This document shows, piece by piece, positions 1 through 10,549 of a DNA stretch of 64,000 nt. Each line of letters begins with the position of its first letter. Within the stretch, counting starts at the first letter, position 1. A program made the position numbers and the translations under genes. Below the pieces are notes generated by a model. It saw only the letters and a list, made by a program, of their open reading frames with translations. It was not told where the DNA came from and ran no database searches. The DNA lies in NCBI RefSeq assembly GCF_001039355.2, contig NW_019775125.1, forward strand, positions 344,780 to 408,779, in the 5' to 3' direction. Origin of the DNA: Lingula anatina. Taxonomy: Eukaryota > Brachiopoda > Lingulata > Lingulida > Lingulidae.

Positions 1-953
1 ACTGCCAGTCACTTTATCTCGGGGGATCAGAAACAACGTCGACGACACTAACTTGGGGAATGCTGTGCCTTTTATCTAACCCTGACGTGTATGAAAAGAT
101 CCATGCAGAATTGGATGAAGTCGTAGGAAAGACACGACGCCCCAGTCTTGCCGACAGGCCGCATCTCCCCTATGTTAACGCTACGCTAATGGAAATACAA
201 CGCTGCAATTATATTGCACCGTTCTCTCTACCACACAAGGCTACAAAGGACACCTTTATTGGGGGATATGTCATTCCCGAAGGAACAAGCATTTTGGCGA
301 ATTATTGGTCTGTTTTTATGAATGAGGATCTCTGGCCCAACCCACGAGAATTTCAACCTTCGAGGTTTTTCGATGAATACGGCATCTTAAAAAGAGTCGA
401 GACGTTTATCCCATTTTCCATAGGTAAACTTTTATAACTTTAAACACATATCAGAAAACATATTAAAACACCCTTTGTGACGTAGTTTATTTAATCACTG
501 CGGAAAATCAAACCGTTTTCTACTCGTGTCCTTTATTATTTCAATAACATCTGCGTTTCATAGTTAAGTATCAAGGTACATACTTTTTTGTATTTAATGT
601 AAGTATGGCTAAGATACATGATGCTGTCAGCTTAAGTTTAAAAACTTTTCAAAATCATTTCATATCATTTTCAAATATTTTAACTACGCGAGCAACACGT
701 GTACTGGTATGGATGGTCATCAATACAGCAATGATACTTCTTTGTTTTTTTTTTTTTAGGAAAACGCTCCTGCCCTGGAGAAATTTTGGCTCGCCATGAG
801 ATGTTTCTGGTGTTAACTGCCCTAGTCCAGACGTTCACGTTCCACGTGCCTAAGGGAGAAGTGCTTCCTGAACTAGCTGGCACCACGGGAGCGGTGTACG
901 TGCCCCCGAGGTTCCGTGTGTGCGCCAGGCCAAGGGATCTGACCAATGACTGA
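1..953 (+). CDS. Cytochrome P450 (CYP2 clan), copy 1, 3' part only
   Basis: This is the C-terminal part of a microsomal P450 monooxygenase, a haem-thiolate enzyme that hydroxylates small lipophilic substrates. The gene enters from the left window edge. Two exons are visible: 1-423 (reading frame from base 3) and 760-953, joined in phase 1 across a GT-AG intron. The first holds the I-helix motif GGSETT, the K-helix ExxR as EIQR, and PSRF in place of PERF. The intron splits the haem loop, which reads FSIGKRSCPGE once spliced, with the cysteine ligand intact. The stop is TGA at 951-953. Exons, intron and 3' flank are almost identical to copy 2 at 3169-4432. Copy 1 similarity ends at the single N at 1261, so it may be the other haplotype rather than a true tandem gene. 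The family is certain; the subfamily and substrate cannot be read from this. Confidence 0.9.
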
Positions 954-1062
954 CCTTGTGACCACTGACTGACCTCGTGACCACTGACTGACCTGGTGTC
1001 CAATGACTGACCTCGTGACCAATGGCTATCCACGTGACCAATACCTGACCTTGTGACCCCAA
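940..1062 (+). repeat. 19-bp minisatellite over the P450 stop codon (copy 1)
   Basis: Imperfect tandem units of about 19 bp of the type CCTYGTGACCACTGACTGA start in the last codons of the P450 and include its stop. There are about 11 TGACC pentamers in roughly 125 bp. The same array follows copy 2. Confidence 0.8.
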
Positions 1063-1260
1063 GGGTTTTCGTGTTATCACTTTTTAACAGTATATTGTAA
1101 AAAAAAATTAATCCGACCGACGGCTCGATCAAAAACGAGATGACCAGAAGTACTATTTTATTATTAAAATGCACAACATGTATACTACTTGTAGAATACT
1201 AAGAAAATATTATTTGAATCAACTCTGAACCAATGTATAAATGAAGAACACATGACAAAT

Positions 1261-1261
1261 N
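1261..1261. other. Single-N contig join
   Basis: One isolated N. The base before it ends the block shared with 3169-4432; the base after it starts the 5' flank of the complete P450 gene. This looks like a scaffold join rather than a base-call failure. Confidence 0.7.
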
Positions 1262-1380
1262 GGATCATCTGAGGCCCCCTTCGAGCTGATCACGCGTCAT
1301 ACATATGCCACAGGTGCACCTGCGGTCCACCTGTGAAATACTAAGAGTTTGGTGCACATATAGGGCCTACTACTTACGTC
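1262..1380 (+). repeat. Left arm of a 5.4-kb-spaced inverted repeat
   Basis: This block is nearly the reverse complement of 6572-6691. Shared landmarks are the runs around GAGGCCCCCTTCGAGCTGAT and CTAAGAGTTTGGTGCAC. It lies just upstream of the P450 first exon, and the remaining 1381-1527 probably holds the promoter and 5' UTR. I see no clear TATA box. Confidence 0.75.
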
Positions 1381-1527
1381 TTCTGCCTCCATCATGTGTT
1401 CTTATCGCAGTGAACAACGCTTCCGGTACTATTTTGACCCCTGCAGTGCACAATTCCGGTCATGCGCACATCGCACCTTTCGAATTATGTAAGTCGTATG
1501 AAGGTCGCTGTTTAAGTCACGTTCAAA

Positions 1528-4116
1528 ATGTCTGTGCTTGGATCTGTAGTTAACCCATTTGTCGGTTCGACACTGCTGTTGGTAGTTGTTTTTGTGGCTT
1601 TAATCTTTGTCTTTGTGCGGGGCCGCAAGAAGAACAACCTTCCCCCGGGTCCATGGGGACTCCCACTGGTAGGCGTTCTCCCTTTCCTTGGGAGAGATCC
1701 TCAACTTACCCTGATGGAGTGGGCCAAGATCTACGGCAACATATTCACAGTGAAGATGGGGACCACCACAGCGGTTATTTTGACCGGTTATGAAGCTATC
1801 CGAGATGTGTTTCAGAGAAAAGGAGCGTTGACTTCTGGCAGGCCGCATATCCCGACATTCGATTTTCTCCATGGGAGAGGTGAGTAATCCGTATTGTATG
1901 TGACATGCGGGGGTATAACTGTATATGAAAGGTAATGAGTTACAAGACCATCATTTGTACCGTTACAGATCATAAGTCTCATGTCAGCCTCGCACTAAAG
2001 CCCTCACAGCATCGTTATCTTAGACCCCATTTCCAGAGATTAGATCGATCTACTTTAGATCGACCTAACTCCCTGGGGGTTCACGCTAAATAGCTGTCAG
2101 CCGAGCGGACACGGAAGTTAATTACCCCCTTACAGCTTGTAGTAGGCGGGACGGACATTTAAGCCGGATTATCTGACAGTAGCCTAATCTAGTGAGACTC
2201 CCCGCGGGGATAGATCGATCTAAAAGCTTTGGGAATACAGCCTTAGATCGGCCTTTTTGTAGGCCTACTTTCTTTTTAACATCCTTGCAGTGTCGGGATT
2301 TAGAATCATTACGGCACTGGAAGATACGAAGCTGCCAAGAACTACACAAGTAGACGGCTTACATAATTTTTATCTATAAATTATAAGTGACAAGAAAATG
2401 CTGCAAAATATCGAATTCCAGGCACTTTAAGTATCCAAACAAATAACAGATGAAATGCAAGTCGGGAAGCTTAACGCGAAATAGAGGAGATGATTTAGGA
2501 GACGCAGTCGAGACACTGATGTCCTTTAACCTGCTTAAAGTTTCGCGATGTGTACTTGTCTGACAAGATGGCCGCTAATTACCATTACCATAGATGCCGC
2601 CTGTTTAAAGAAAATTAAAATTGTTTGTCAATTATATGTGCATTATATTCCAGGGTTAGTGTGTGCTGATTATAGCATGAAACAAAGAGCTCACCGGGAA
2701 TTCACCCTGAAGTATCTGGCAAAAGCTGACATCGAGAAACAAACTGAAGACGAGATTGACGCTCTGCTGCAGTACATCCGAGATACAAATGGCGAGCCGT
2801 TTGATTTCAATAGAACCATCAGCTCTTCGGGGTCAAACATCATAGGTAGCATTTTGTTCGGAGACAGACAGGAGTACGACGATCCAGATTTCAGAAATTT
2901 GATCGATTCCTATCGCCATGCAGCCGAACTAAGTGCTCAAGCTTCAATTCAGAACTTTCTCCCTTTCCTTTCATTTTTGCCTCAGTGTAGCGAAGGCAAG
3001 GTGGCGTGGAACACGTTTGCAAGCCACGTCAAAAGGCTGCTAGACCAGCACAAGTTGGGGTATGATGCAGGCGCCACGAGAGGTCTTATCGACGCTTTCC
3101 TGCACCAATTTAAAACCGGTGACTCTGAGCAGAAGTGGCTGTATACGGACGAAGACTTGCTTGCTAACTGCCAGTCACTTTATTTAGGGGGCTCGGAAAC
3201 AACGTCGACGACACTAACTTGGGGAATGTTGTACCTCCTATCTAACCCTGACGTCTGTGAAAAGATCCATGCAGAATTGAAAGAAGTCGTAGGAAAGACA
3301 CGACGCCCCAGTCTTGCCGACAGACCGCATCTCCCTTTTGTTAACGCTACGCTAATGGAAATACAGCGCTGTAATTATATTGTACCGTTCTCTCTACCGC
3401 ACAAGGCTACAAAGGACACCTTTATTGGGGGATATGTCATTCCCGAAGGAACAAGCATCTTGGCGAACTATTGGTCTGTTTTTATGAATGAGGATTTCTG
3501 GCCCAACCCGCGAGAATTTCGACCTTCGAGGTTTTTCGATGAACATGGGAACTTAAAAAGAGTCGAGAATTTTATCCCATTCTCCATAGGTAAACTTTCA
3601 TAACTTTAAACACATATCAGAAAACATATTAAAACACCCTTTTTGACGTAGTTTATTTAATCACTGCGGAAAATCAAGTCGTTTCTACTCGTGTCCTTTT
3701 TTATTTCAATAACATCTGAGTTTCATAGTTAAAAGTATCAAGGTACATACTTTTGTGTATTTAATGTAAGTATGGCTAAGATACATGATGCTATCAGCTT
3801 AAGTTTAAATACTTTTCAAAATCATTTCATATCATTTTCAAATATTTTAACTACGTAAGCAACACGTGTACTAGTATGGATGGTCATCAATACAGCAATT
3901 ACACTTCTTTGTTTTTTTTCAGGAAAACGCTCCTGCCCTGGAGAAATTTTGGCTCGCCATGAGATGTTTCTGGTGTTAACTGCCCTAGTCCAGACGTTCA
4001 CGTTCCACGTGCCTAAGGGAGAAGTGCTTCCTGAACTAGCTGGCACCACGGGAGCGGTGTACGTGCCCCCGAGGTTCCGTGTATGCGCCAGGCCAAGGGA
4101 TCTGACCAGTGACTGA
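1528..4116 (+). CDS. Cytochrome P450 (CYP2 clan), complete three-exon gene
   Basis: Exons are 1528-1879, 2654-3589 and 3923-4116. Both introns are GT-AG and in phase 1, giving 1482 nt and 493 aa, a normal P450 length. The protein starts with a hydrophobic ER anchor (about residues 10-30), a basic stop-transfer (RGRKKN) and the proline hinge LPPGPWG. The C-helix region has a KQRAHREF motif, the I-helix has GGSETT, the K-helix has EIQR for ExxR, PSRF replaces PERF, and the haem loop FSIGKRSCPGE spans the last intron with its Cys ligand. It is expected to be bound to the ER membrane and to take electrons from P450 reductase. The start was chosen because the anchor follows directly. The first intron carries a foldback repeat. 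The CYP2 clan is assigned from the hinge and haem-loop style; the substrate (xenobiotic, fatty acid or steroid) cannot be inferred. Confidence 0.92.
2022..2260. mobile_element. Foldback MITE-like element in P450 intron 1
   Basis: Arms carrying AGATCGATCTA motifs face each other around a central GGGGGTAATTA block. The same core and arm style occur at 27680-27918, so this is a family. No coding capacity is seen. Confidence 0.55.
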
Positions 4117-4226
4117 CCTTGTGACCACTGACTAACCTCGTGACCACTGACTGACCTGGTGTCCAATGACTGACCTCGTGACCAATGGCTAACCACGTGA
4201 CTAATACCTGACCTTGTGACCCCCAA
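4103..4226 (+). repeat. 19-bp minisatellite over the P450 stop codon (copy 2)
   Basis: This is the same imperfect array of TGACC-rich 19-bp units as after copy 1. It includes the TGA stop at 4114-4116. Confidence 0.8.
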
Positions 4227-4334
4227 GGGTTTTCGTGTTATCACTTTTTAACAGTATATCGTAAAAAAAAAAAAAACATTTAATCCGACCGACGGCTCGA
4301 TCAAAAACGAGATGACCAGAAGCACTATTTTATT

Positions 4335-4340
4335 ATTAAA
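4335..4340 (+). promoter_or_regulatory. Candidate poly(A) signal of the P450 gene
   Basis: ATTAAA lies about 220 bp after the stop. The same hexamer occurs at 1163-1168 after copy 1. No other candidate was seen nearer. Confidence 0.4.
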
Positions 4341-4785
4341 ATGCACAACATGTATACTGCTAGTAGAATACTAAGAAAATATTATTTGAATCAACTCTGA
4401 ACCAATGTATAAATGAAGGACACATGAAAAATGGAATGTTGCGTTTTGGTAATATATGTATATATAATATAACACAGATAGGGCCTCTTTTTGTACAGTT
4501 TCTAGTGACCTAACGTCGCAATTCCTTACATCGAGGCTTTCTTGCCCACCTGCGTCACTATAGAGAAACGCGACGTAAATAAACTATTTATATCATCATG
4601 TAAGAAGAGTTAATTTGATCTTCTCCATCCTCGTACATCCTTACGACAAAAACACCGGATGTCTCTTCGGATTTTCCTGAGTAATTTACCAACAGATTCA
4701 CTAACAGATTTGAGAGTAAACAACAAAAGCGTTACAAGTGCCGATGGTCTTTTAAATTAAAACTATCAGTAGAGCTCTATATGAA

Positions 4786-4820
<35 letters not shown>
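4786..4820. repeat. (ATT)n microsatellite
   Basis: An uninterrupted ATT run lies just upstream of the Tc1 fragment. Confidence 0.95.
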
Positions 4821-4821
<1 letters not shown>

Positions 4822-4856
4822 GAACAATGTCCCTTGTGGTACACAAACAGAATAGA

Positions 4857-5177
4857 TGATATCGCGTGTACCAAGACGACTGCGCAACCCCACATCGAGC
4901 TCGCAGAATCACTGTTTTTCTTCAAAACCAATGGGCTCAGCAACTGCCCTGGCCTGCAAACTCCCAAGATATGAACCCAATTGAAAATCTCTGGGCGGAA
5001 GTAACTCACAGAATTAATAGCTATGGTCATCGGCCGGTAAATAGTGATGAACTGCGTCAGGCAAATATCACTGCGTGAAATAATATCCCCATCCAAACTC
5101 TAAAAAACTTGTCACATAGTATGCCATGTAGGATGAGCGCGCTGCAAGCGGCTGCTGGAGGTCATACCCAGCATTGA
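4857..5177 (+). pseudogene. Tc1/mariner transposase, C-terminal fragment
   Basis: The translation gives the second and third catalytic blocks of a Tc1-type DDE transposase. YQDDCATPHRA carries the second Asp and LPWPANSQDMNPIENLW carries the final acidic residue. The frame continues to the family's usual C-terminus, ending AAGGHTQH. A TGA at about 5077 replaces the expected Trp in the EWNNIP-like block, and the N-terminal half is missing, so it is dead. No terminal inverted repeats were found nearby. Confidence 0.85.
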
Positions 5178-6464
5178 TGACTATTTCATTGACTATTTAT
5201 GATTATTGATGACTTTTCATGATTTACTGTAATGAGTTCTTTGACTGTGTAACATATCACTGTCCGGAGGCTATTGTTTTCTTTAATATCTTAGCTTAAA
5301 ATTAATACTGTCATCAAACTGTTGATATGGTTTTCTGGGGGTGTTCTTTCTTTTGAATGTCAACTTATGTCAGATTTGATAATATTGACCAAAATATCTC
5401 ACAGTAGAAGACTGGATATTTTTATCAGTCAGTGAAATACTTTTTTGATGAATCAAGCCAAAAAATTTTAATCAGCACTCAAAAATAACAAAGATAAAAA
5501 ATATTCCATATTAAGTAGTAACCCTGTAAGTCTTTAATTGTATTTATTAATAGGCGAATATATATTTAAAAAAAAACAGTTTGCGCATTCCCTTCAAGGA
5601 CTTGGTACATTCTCCACTGTCTTGAGTCAAACTTCCATCTGGTATTTCTCCTTTTTCTCTGCTGCCAAACTCCACTGTCTGGATCCACTATTTTGTTTCT
5701 TCTTCTATCCTCACTGTACAGTTTACACCTATAAAACAAGTAAAAATAGCCATGAAAATACTTATTAAAGTTATCATCAACACATCTTTAACAGTGATTT
5801 ATTTACACACATACATATTAGACTGATTACAAAACAGAAAATTGACATGACCAGTCATATTTTTTTCTTACCGAAATCTACCTGGATACACAACAGAAAG
5901 ATAATGAAGAAGAAACAAATGACAAATGCACTGATATTGACATTGAGCTTGTACTAATTACCTGTAGGCCTACAGTGCACTAGCCCACCTCAGAGACTGT
6001 ATCAGATAATTGCCTGAACCAGGTGACAAATCTATCTCCCCAAGAAAGGACTCGGGTGAACATTATTACATAATGACACTTGTGCCTGGACATGTTGTAA
6101 TACAATATAGTAGTGATATGCATTGCAAGTTTATTTCTCTTCCACTAATGTCACTAGTGTAAAGGCATGCCTGGCTAGTGAGATAACTAAGAATCAATGC
6201 ATGGTCATTATGATATCAAATCAAGCCTACAAATATTCACCTGAAAATAACAAGCTATAGAAATTTCGCATATGTAAAGTGTTTAAGAATCAATTGTAAT
6301 ATGCAACAACCAATTCATGTTCTAAACAGTGTGACCAAATGAAATGAACGTACTATTATCGTCCTTGGCTATGGAGACTACAGTAGAGATATCGCCATAA
6401 TGATCAACACCACATTAGGGTTTTGTATTTGGTCTTGTATTTCAGAAAATATCGTGTAACATAC
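5178..6464. other. Intergenic, nothing recognised
   Basis: AT-rich sequence with only short, low-quality reading frames. No domain motif or splice-consistent exon was seen on either strand. Confidence 0.6.
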
Positions 6465-6578
6465 CTTTTTATCAGCTCTTCTTTTTGGTGTGCGGGCATT
6501 CATACATTTCATCCAACGTTTCAACTCCGGCACCGTTGTCGCTTCAAATGGCTTGTTTAATATCGCTCTCGGTAGGCC
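6465..6578 (-). pseudogene. SAP-like exon fragment, probably transposon-derived
   Basis: Read on the minus strand, the segment gives KPFEATTVPELKRWMKC followed by a basic tail and a good GTATGT donor just below 6465. The TVPELKRW block resembles the first helix of SAP DNA-binding domains, which I recall near the N-terminus of YqaJ-type proteins of ISL2EU elements. An in-frame TAG lies at 6579-6581 and no partner exon was found. The assignment is tentative. Confidence 0.35.
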
Positions 6579-6691
6579 CTACGTCAGTAGTATACGTGCA
6601 CCAAACTCTTAGTATTTCACAGGTGGACCGCAGGTGGACATGTGGCATAAGTATGACGCGTAATCAGCTCGAAGGGGGCCTCAGGTGGTCC
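6572..6691 (-). repeat. Right arm of the inverted repeat with 1262-1380
   Basis: Near reverse complement of 1262-1380. Together the arms bracket the complete P450 gene and the Tc1 fragment. No target-site duplication could be defined, since the left arm begins at an N. Confidence 0.75.
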
Positions 6692-6831
6692 TGTTACGTA
6701 ATATCACGTAATATTATTTAAAATTACATAACCTTATGTATTATTACAGAATCAACTATTAGCGTTTGAAGGTGGACCTGTTATGTAAGTGCATATGTGC
6801 ATTTCGCAGGTGGACGTTTTGTATTTGTAAT

Positions 6832-6924
6832 AGATAGACCCCGAGTCAGCGAGGGTTATGTGGCATACACGAGTGCGTAGCACGAGTGGATGTCACATAA
6901 CCCTCGCTGACGAGGGGTCTATCT
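6832..6924. repeat. 93-nt near-perfect hairpin
   Basis: Arms 6832-6866 and 6890-6924 pair at 32 of 35 positions around a 23-nt loop. The arms are CpG-rich, unlike the surroundings. Pre-miRNA size is suggestive, but a transposon terminus is equally possible, because a 14-bp TIR starts two bases further on. Confidence 0.75.
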
Positions 6925-6925
6925 T

Positions 6926-7886
6926 ACTTAGACCACGGTCCATTAACTTCAACAACAGTTCACGACATCAGACTCACGCAACTACCCCGCTATCTTCATT
7001 ACCACACTATTCATCATGTTTGGAGCGGAGGAGGACGTCACCCTCTCTCAGCTAGATTTATTACCAACCTAATCGTTATACAAGGTGGATGTCGATGCAG
7101 AATCAAAGCGGTTCGAAGAGCCAGTACATTCCGCTGAATTTGAAAAAATGGTTGCAGACAGAATTCCAGCAAACACACAGAAAAATACGACCTGGGCATG
7201 TAATATCTTTAAGGACTGGCTCACGTGGCGTAATTTTAGAACTGTCACTATGGCCGACCCTCACTATGGCCGACCCTCACCCTTGAGGAGGGAAATCTAG
7301 AGATTTTGGACTATTGGTTGGCTAGATTCATAACGGAAATTAAGCGCCAAGATGGCAGTTCCTATCCGCCAGGTGTGTTTAATTTTTCTTATCATTCGTT
7401 ATTATCTTTTAAGTCGCAGCAGCACCCTGCTTCAATATTGTTAAGACATTTCAAATAAATATGCAATATTCGTGAAACAACTATATTTTGAATTTCAAAA
7501 GCATCGTGCGCTTCAGTAACTTCATCTTCAACCCAGCCTGCAAGTTCTTTATCGGCACCTCCAATGAAGCAAAATACGGAAAAGGACGACAAAATTTTAA
7601 CAATTGAAATACCTTCTGTTATTGAGAAAGTTGTAATAATAAAAAACGGCAAAAAGATCACTTTTGAAATATAATACAGCTTGTTTTTTGTTCTTTCTTT
7701 TTTCATATGTGGTGATAAACGCTCAGTCCCTAATTAACTTGCTTTCAGGTGTGTTTACGGTTCTGTGCTTCGATGAGTAGTATGTGTGTGTTTTAGCGGG
7801 TTATAACGCATTCATGCGAGACGTGCGGTTATGCGAGTTACACCACGTCTGAGTCTTTTGTTTTTCACTTCCACCGTGGTCTAAGT
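6926..7886. mobile_element. Small element bounded by 14-bp inverted repeats
   Basis: ACTTAGACCACGGT at 6926-6939 is perfectly inverted at 7873-7886. Between them lie a KIAA1958/Crypton-like coding fragment and an AT-rich stretch with one minus-strand open frame (7392-7706, 104 aa) of unknown meaning. No clear target-site duplication was identified. Confidence 0.45.
7014..7378 (+). pseudogene. KIAA1958/Crypton-type recombinase N-terminal fragment
   Basis: Across three reading pieces the segment gives a start-like MFGAEEDVTLSQLD, then IPANTQKNTTWACNIFKDWL, and after a short tandem duplication (the 13 bp around 7252-7277 repeated) EILDYWLARFITEIKRQDG. These match in order the N-terminal domain of KIAA1958/QRICH1/ZMYM2-like proteins, which derive from Crypton tyrosine recombinases (established knowledge). 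The last part meets a GTGTGT donor-like site at 7369. A TAA after LDLLPT and a frame change make it non-functional. Confidence 0.6.
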
Positions 7887-8214
7887 GACAGTAACGTATG
7901 TTCCTTTTTGGGGTTAAACGATGAATTATTTTTAATTATTCATGGTTCCAGGAGAGTGAAACTTTAATAGAAGCTTCTTCATGTGGGACCCTAAAATAAT
8001 CAAACACAGTTAGCAATCTGTGCAGTAAATATCTTTAATAACATGCTTGTGGCATCAATTGCACCTCTATATTGGGTTTGGGTGAATAACACGAAAGAAT
8101 AACAATGCTTTACATCTTAGTGAAACACACACACAATATTTTTTTCTTTTTACTAAACACTTGGTCGTTCGTTTGTATCAATAAACCAGTTTATGGTATT
8201 TATTTCAATAGCTG
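7324..8214 (+). repeat. Duplicated block, copy A
   Basis: Near-identical to 8216-9135 and ends exactly at the N at 8215. It contains the minus-strand open frame 7392-7706, which has no recognisable domain. Confidence 0.85.
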
Positions 8215-8215
8215 N

Positions 8216-9135
8216 GATTCATGACGGAAATTAAGCGCCAAGATGGCAGTTCCTATCCGCCAGGTGTGTTTAATTTTTGTTATCATTCGTTATTATCTTT
8301 TAAGTCGCAGCAGCACCCTGCTTAAATATTGCATATTTATTTGAAATGTCTTAACAATATTGTTAAGACATTTCAAATAAATATGCAATATTCGTGAAAC
8401 AACTATATTTTGAATTTCAAAAGCATCGTGCGCTTCAGTAACTTCATCTTCAACCCAGCCTGCAAGTTCTTTATCGGCACCTCCAATGAAGCAAAATACG
8501 GAAAAGGACGACAAAATTTTAACAATTGAAATACCTTCTGTTATTGAGAAAGTTGTAATAATAAAAAACTGCAAAAAGATCACTTTTGAAATATAATACA
8601 GCTTGTTTTTTGTTCTTTCTTTTTTCATATGTGGTAATAAACGCTCAGTCCCTAATTAACTTGCTTTCAGGTGTGTTTACGGTTCTGTGCTTCGATGAGT
8701 AGTATGTGTGTGTTTTAGCGGGTTATAACGCATTCATGCGAGACGTGCGGTTATGCGAGTTACACCACGTCTGAGTCTTTTGTTTTTCACTTCCACCGTG
8801 GTCTAAGTGACAGTAACGTATGTTCCTTTTTGGGGTTAAACGATGAATTATTTTTAATTATTCATGGTTCCAGGATAGTGAAACTTTAATAGAAGCTTCT
8901 TCATGTGGTACCCTAAAATAATCAAACACAGTTAGCAATCTGTGCTGTAAATATCTTTAATAACATGCTTGTGGCATCAATTGCACCTCTATATTGGGTT
9001 TGGGTGAATAACACGAAAGAATAACATTGCTTTACATCTTAGTGAAACACACACACAATATTTTTTCTTTTTACTAAACACTTGGTCGTTCGTTTGTATC
9101 AATAAACCAGTTTATGGTATTTATTTCAATAGCTG
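8216..9135 (+). repeat. Duplicated block, copy B
   Basis: Starts right after the N with the same bases that begin copy A inside the Crypton-like exon. It differs by scattered substitutions and by an extra inverted half that makes the palindrome at 8325-8392. The corresponding minus-strand open frame is 8293-8628. Confidence 0.85.
8325..8392. repeat. 68-bp perfect palindrome
   Basis: Two 34-bp arms meet without spacer between 8358 and 8359. Copy A has only the right half, so the left half was added by inverted duplication or is an assembly artefact. Confidence 0.9.
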
Positions 9136-9213
9136 TGTGTTTAATTAGAACATACTGATGAGAATTCAGTCACTGTAACTGGTTTATTGATACAAACGAA
9201 AGACCAAGTATTC
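9080..9213. repeat. Inverted repeat at the end of copy B
   Basis: The block at about 9080-9116 (TTTGTATCAATAAACCAGT core) is inverted at about 9177-9213. A further inverted match, ATTGGGTTTGGGTGAATA against its complement near 9210-9226, shows the duplication block continues in reverse with a deletion. Confidence 0.7.
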
Positions 9214-9342
9214 ACCCAAACCCAATATTCTTTCTTTTCACGTGCGTCACAACTTTGAGTGTACAGTCCCACAATGCAACGCGATCCGCCATTTTACTAC
9301 CCGAGCTGCTGATGTTTACACGCTTTCCCATTGCTGATTAAG

Positions 9343-9510
9343 GTGAACATAGTAGACAAAATCCACTTTCTGATCTTTCAAAAGTCAGCATACTCTAAGG
9401 AGGAAATGAGGAACCATAAGTCGCTGGAAGCTTACAAACTGTTCCAGGATGGATGGGAGAAAAAACGTCCTACACAAAAAAGTGAATGGTCTTCACTTGT
9501 TGTGATCTAA
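9343..9510 (+). pseudogene. YqaJ-family N-terminal-like fragment, copy 1
   Basis: Open for 55 codons to a TAA. The AYSKEEMRNHKSLEAYKLF and GW motifs resemble the conserved TKEEMKAYKSLEAYN-like block that precedes the YqaJ recombinase/exonuclease domain in animal transposon-derived proteins. The nuclease domain itself is absent. Confidence 0.5.
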
Positions 9511-10549
9511 GGTAATAAAACATTTTGCATACACGCAGATTAAAACTTTGTGAAATCGATTTGATGTTGTTTTTATTTGCATGAGAGTAGACATTATTTC
9601 AAATTTCTTAATTTTTATCACTGGCAGAAGGGGAGAATACCCTCTTTAATACTGGCTGTAGGCACCACTTAGATTAGTTTTTTCATGTTTCATCATAACT
9701 GTGTTAAAGCTCAGGGGTAATTTGAAATATTGAATTTTTTCCTGTGATGTGTACAAACAAAAATTATTATAAATTGCCCTCTTTTATGTTAAAGAAGCCC
9801 ATGAAAAGTAATTAAATTAGACCTCAGTTGACAGTCCTCAAATATGTTCTAAATGTTGCTATATGAACTCTAATATGGCTCTGTCTATTCTTGTTTTCAT
9901 GTGTATTAATTATTGCTTATTTTTTCCCTTTTCATATTTAAGGTCCATCACTTACTACGTGTAGTATCCTGAGAGGTGAAGACCATCCTCCTTAAAATAC
10001 GTAATGTTGGGCCTATTGAGTCGCGTGTGACTCCAAAAGCACACCCCCTCTCCATGCCTTCAAGTGTCTCTGACAATTGTATTGGTTATCTGGCTTCCAG
10101 AACCTTCTCATTCGTCCCGGGAGATAGCGGAAGAGTGTATGGTCATTAATTGTTTTCCATTTACTCATTTTATGCAAGTGATAATGTATTCAAATGTTGT
10201 GAACTCCAAAATATGTGCATTACAACTGTGCAATGATGTTAAATTATTTTTATTTCAAACAATTTTACTCCAATGTGTATTCTGTCATTCATTTTTTAGT
10301 TGAATTTGCCATGTTTCAGTGCAATTTTAGAATGTAATTAAGTTACATTTTTCTACTTTTAGTTGTAGAAGTATTTTGGTCATATTTCTCTGTGATCAAG
10401 TGGAATTTTTTATAGCAAAAAATAAGGCAAATAAATTACTTTGAATTTATTTTCATGGGATTTATTTCTTTGTTTTACTTATAATTAAAATACTACATGT
10501 ACAGCAAACACATACACACTTTAATCTTTTTTTCACATGTTCCTTCCCT

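Noticed and set aside
680-1174. 164-codon minus-strand open frame over the P450 3' exon
   Set aside because: It is antisense to a real exon and the TGACC minisatellite, which keeps several frames open. It has no domain.
7392-8628. Two related minus-strand open frames (104 and 111 codons) as a new gene family
   Set aside because: They are the same DNA duplicated around an N. There is no domain, and the sequence bias looks like AT-rich chance.
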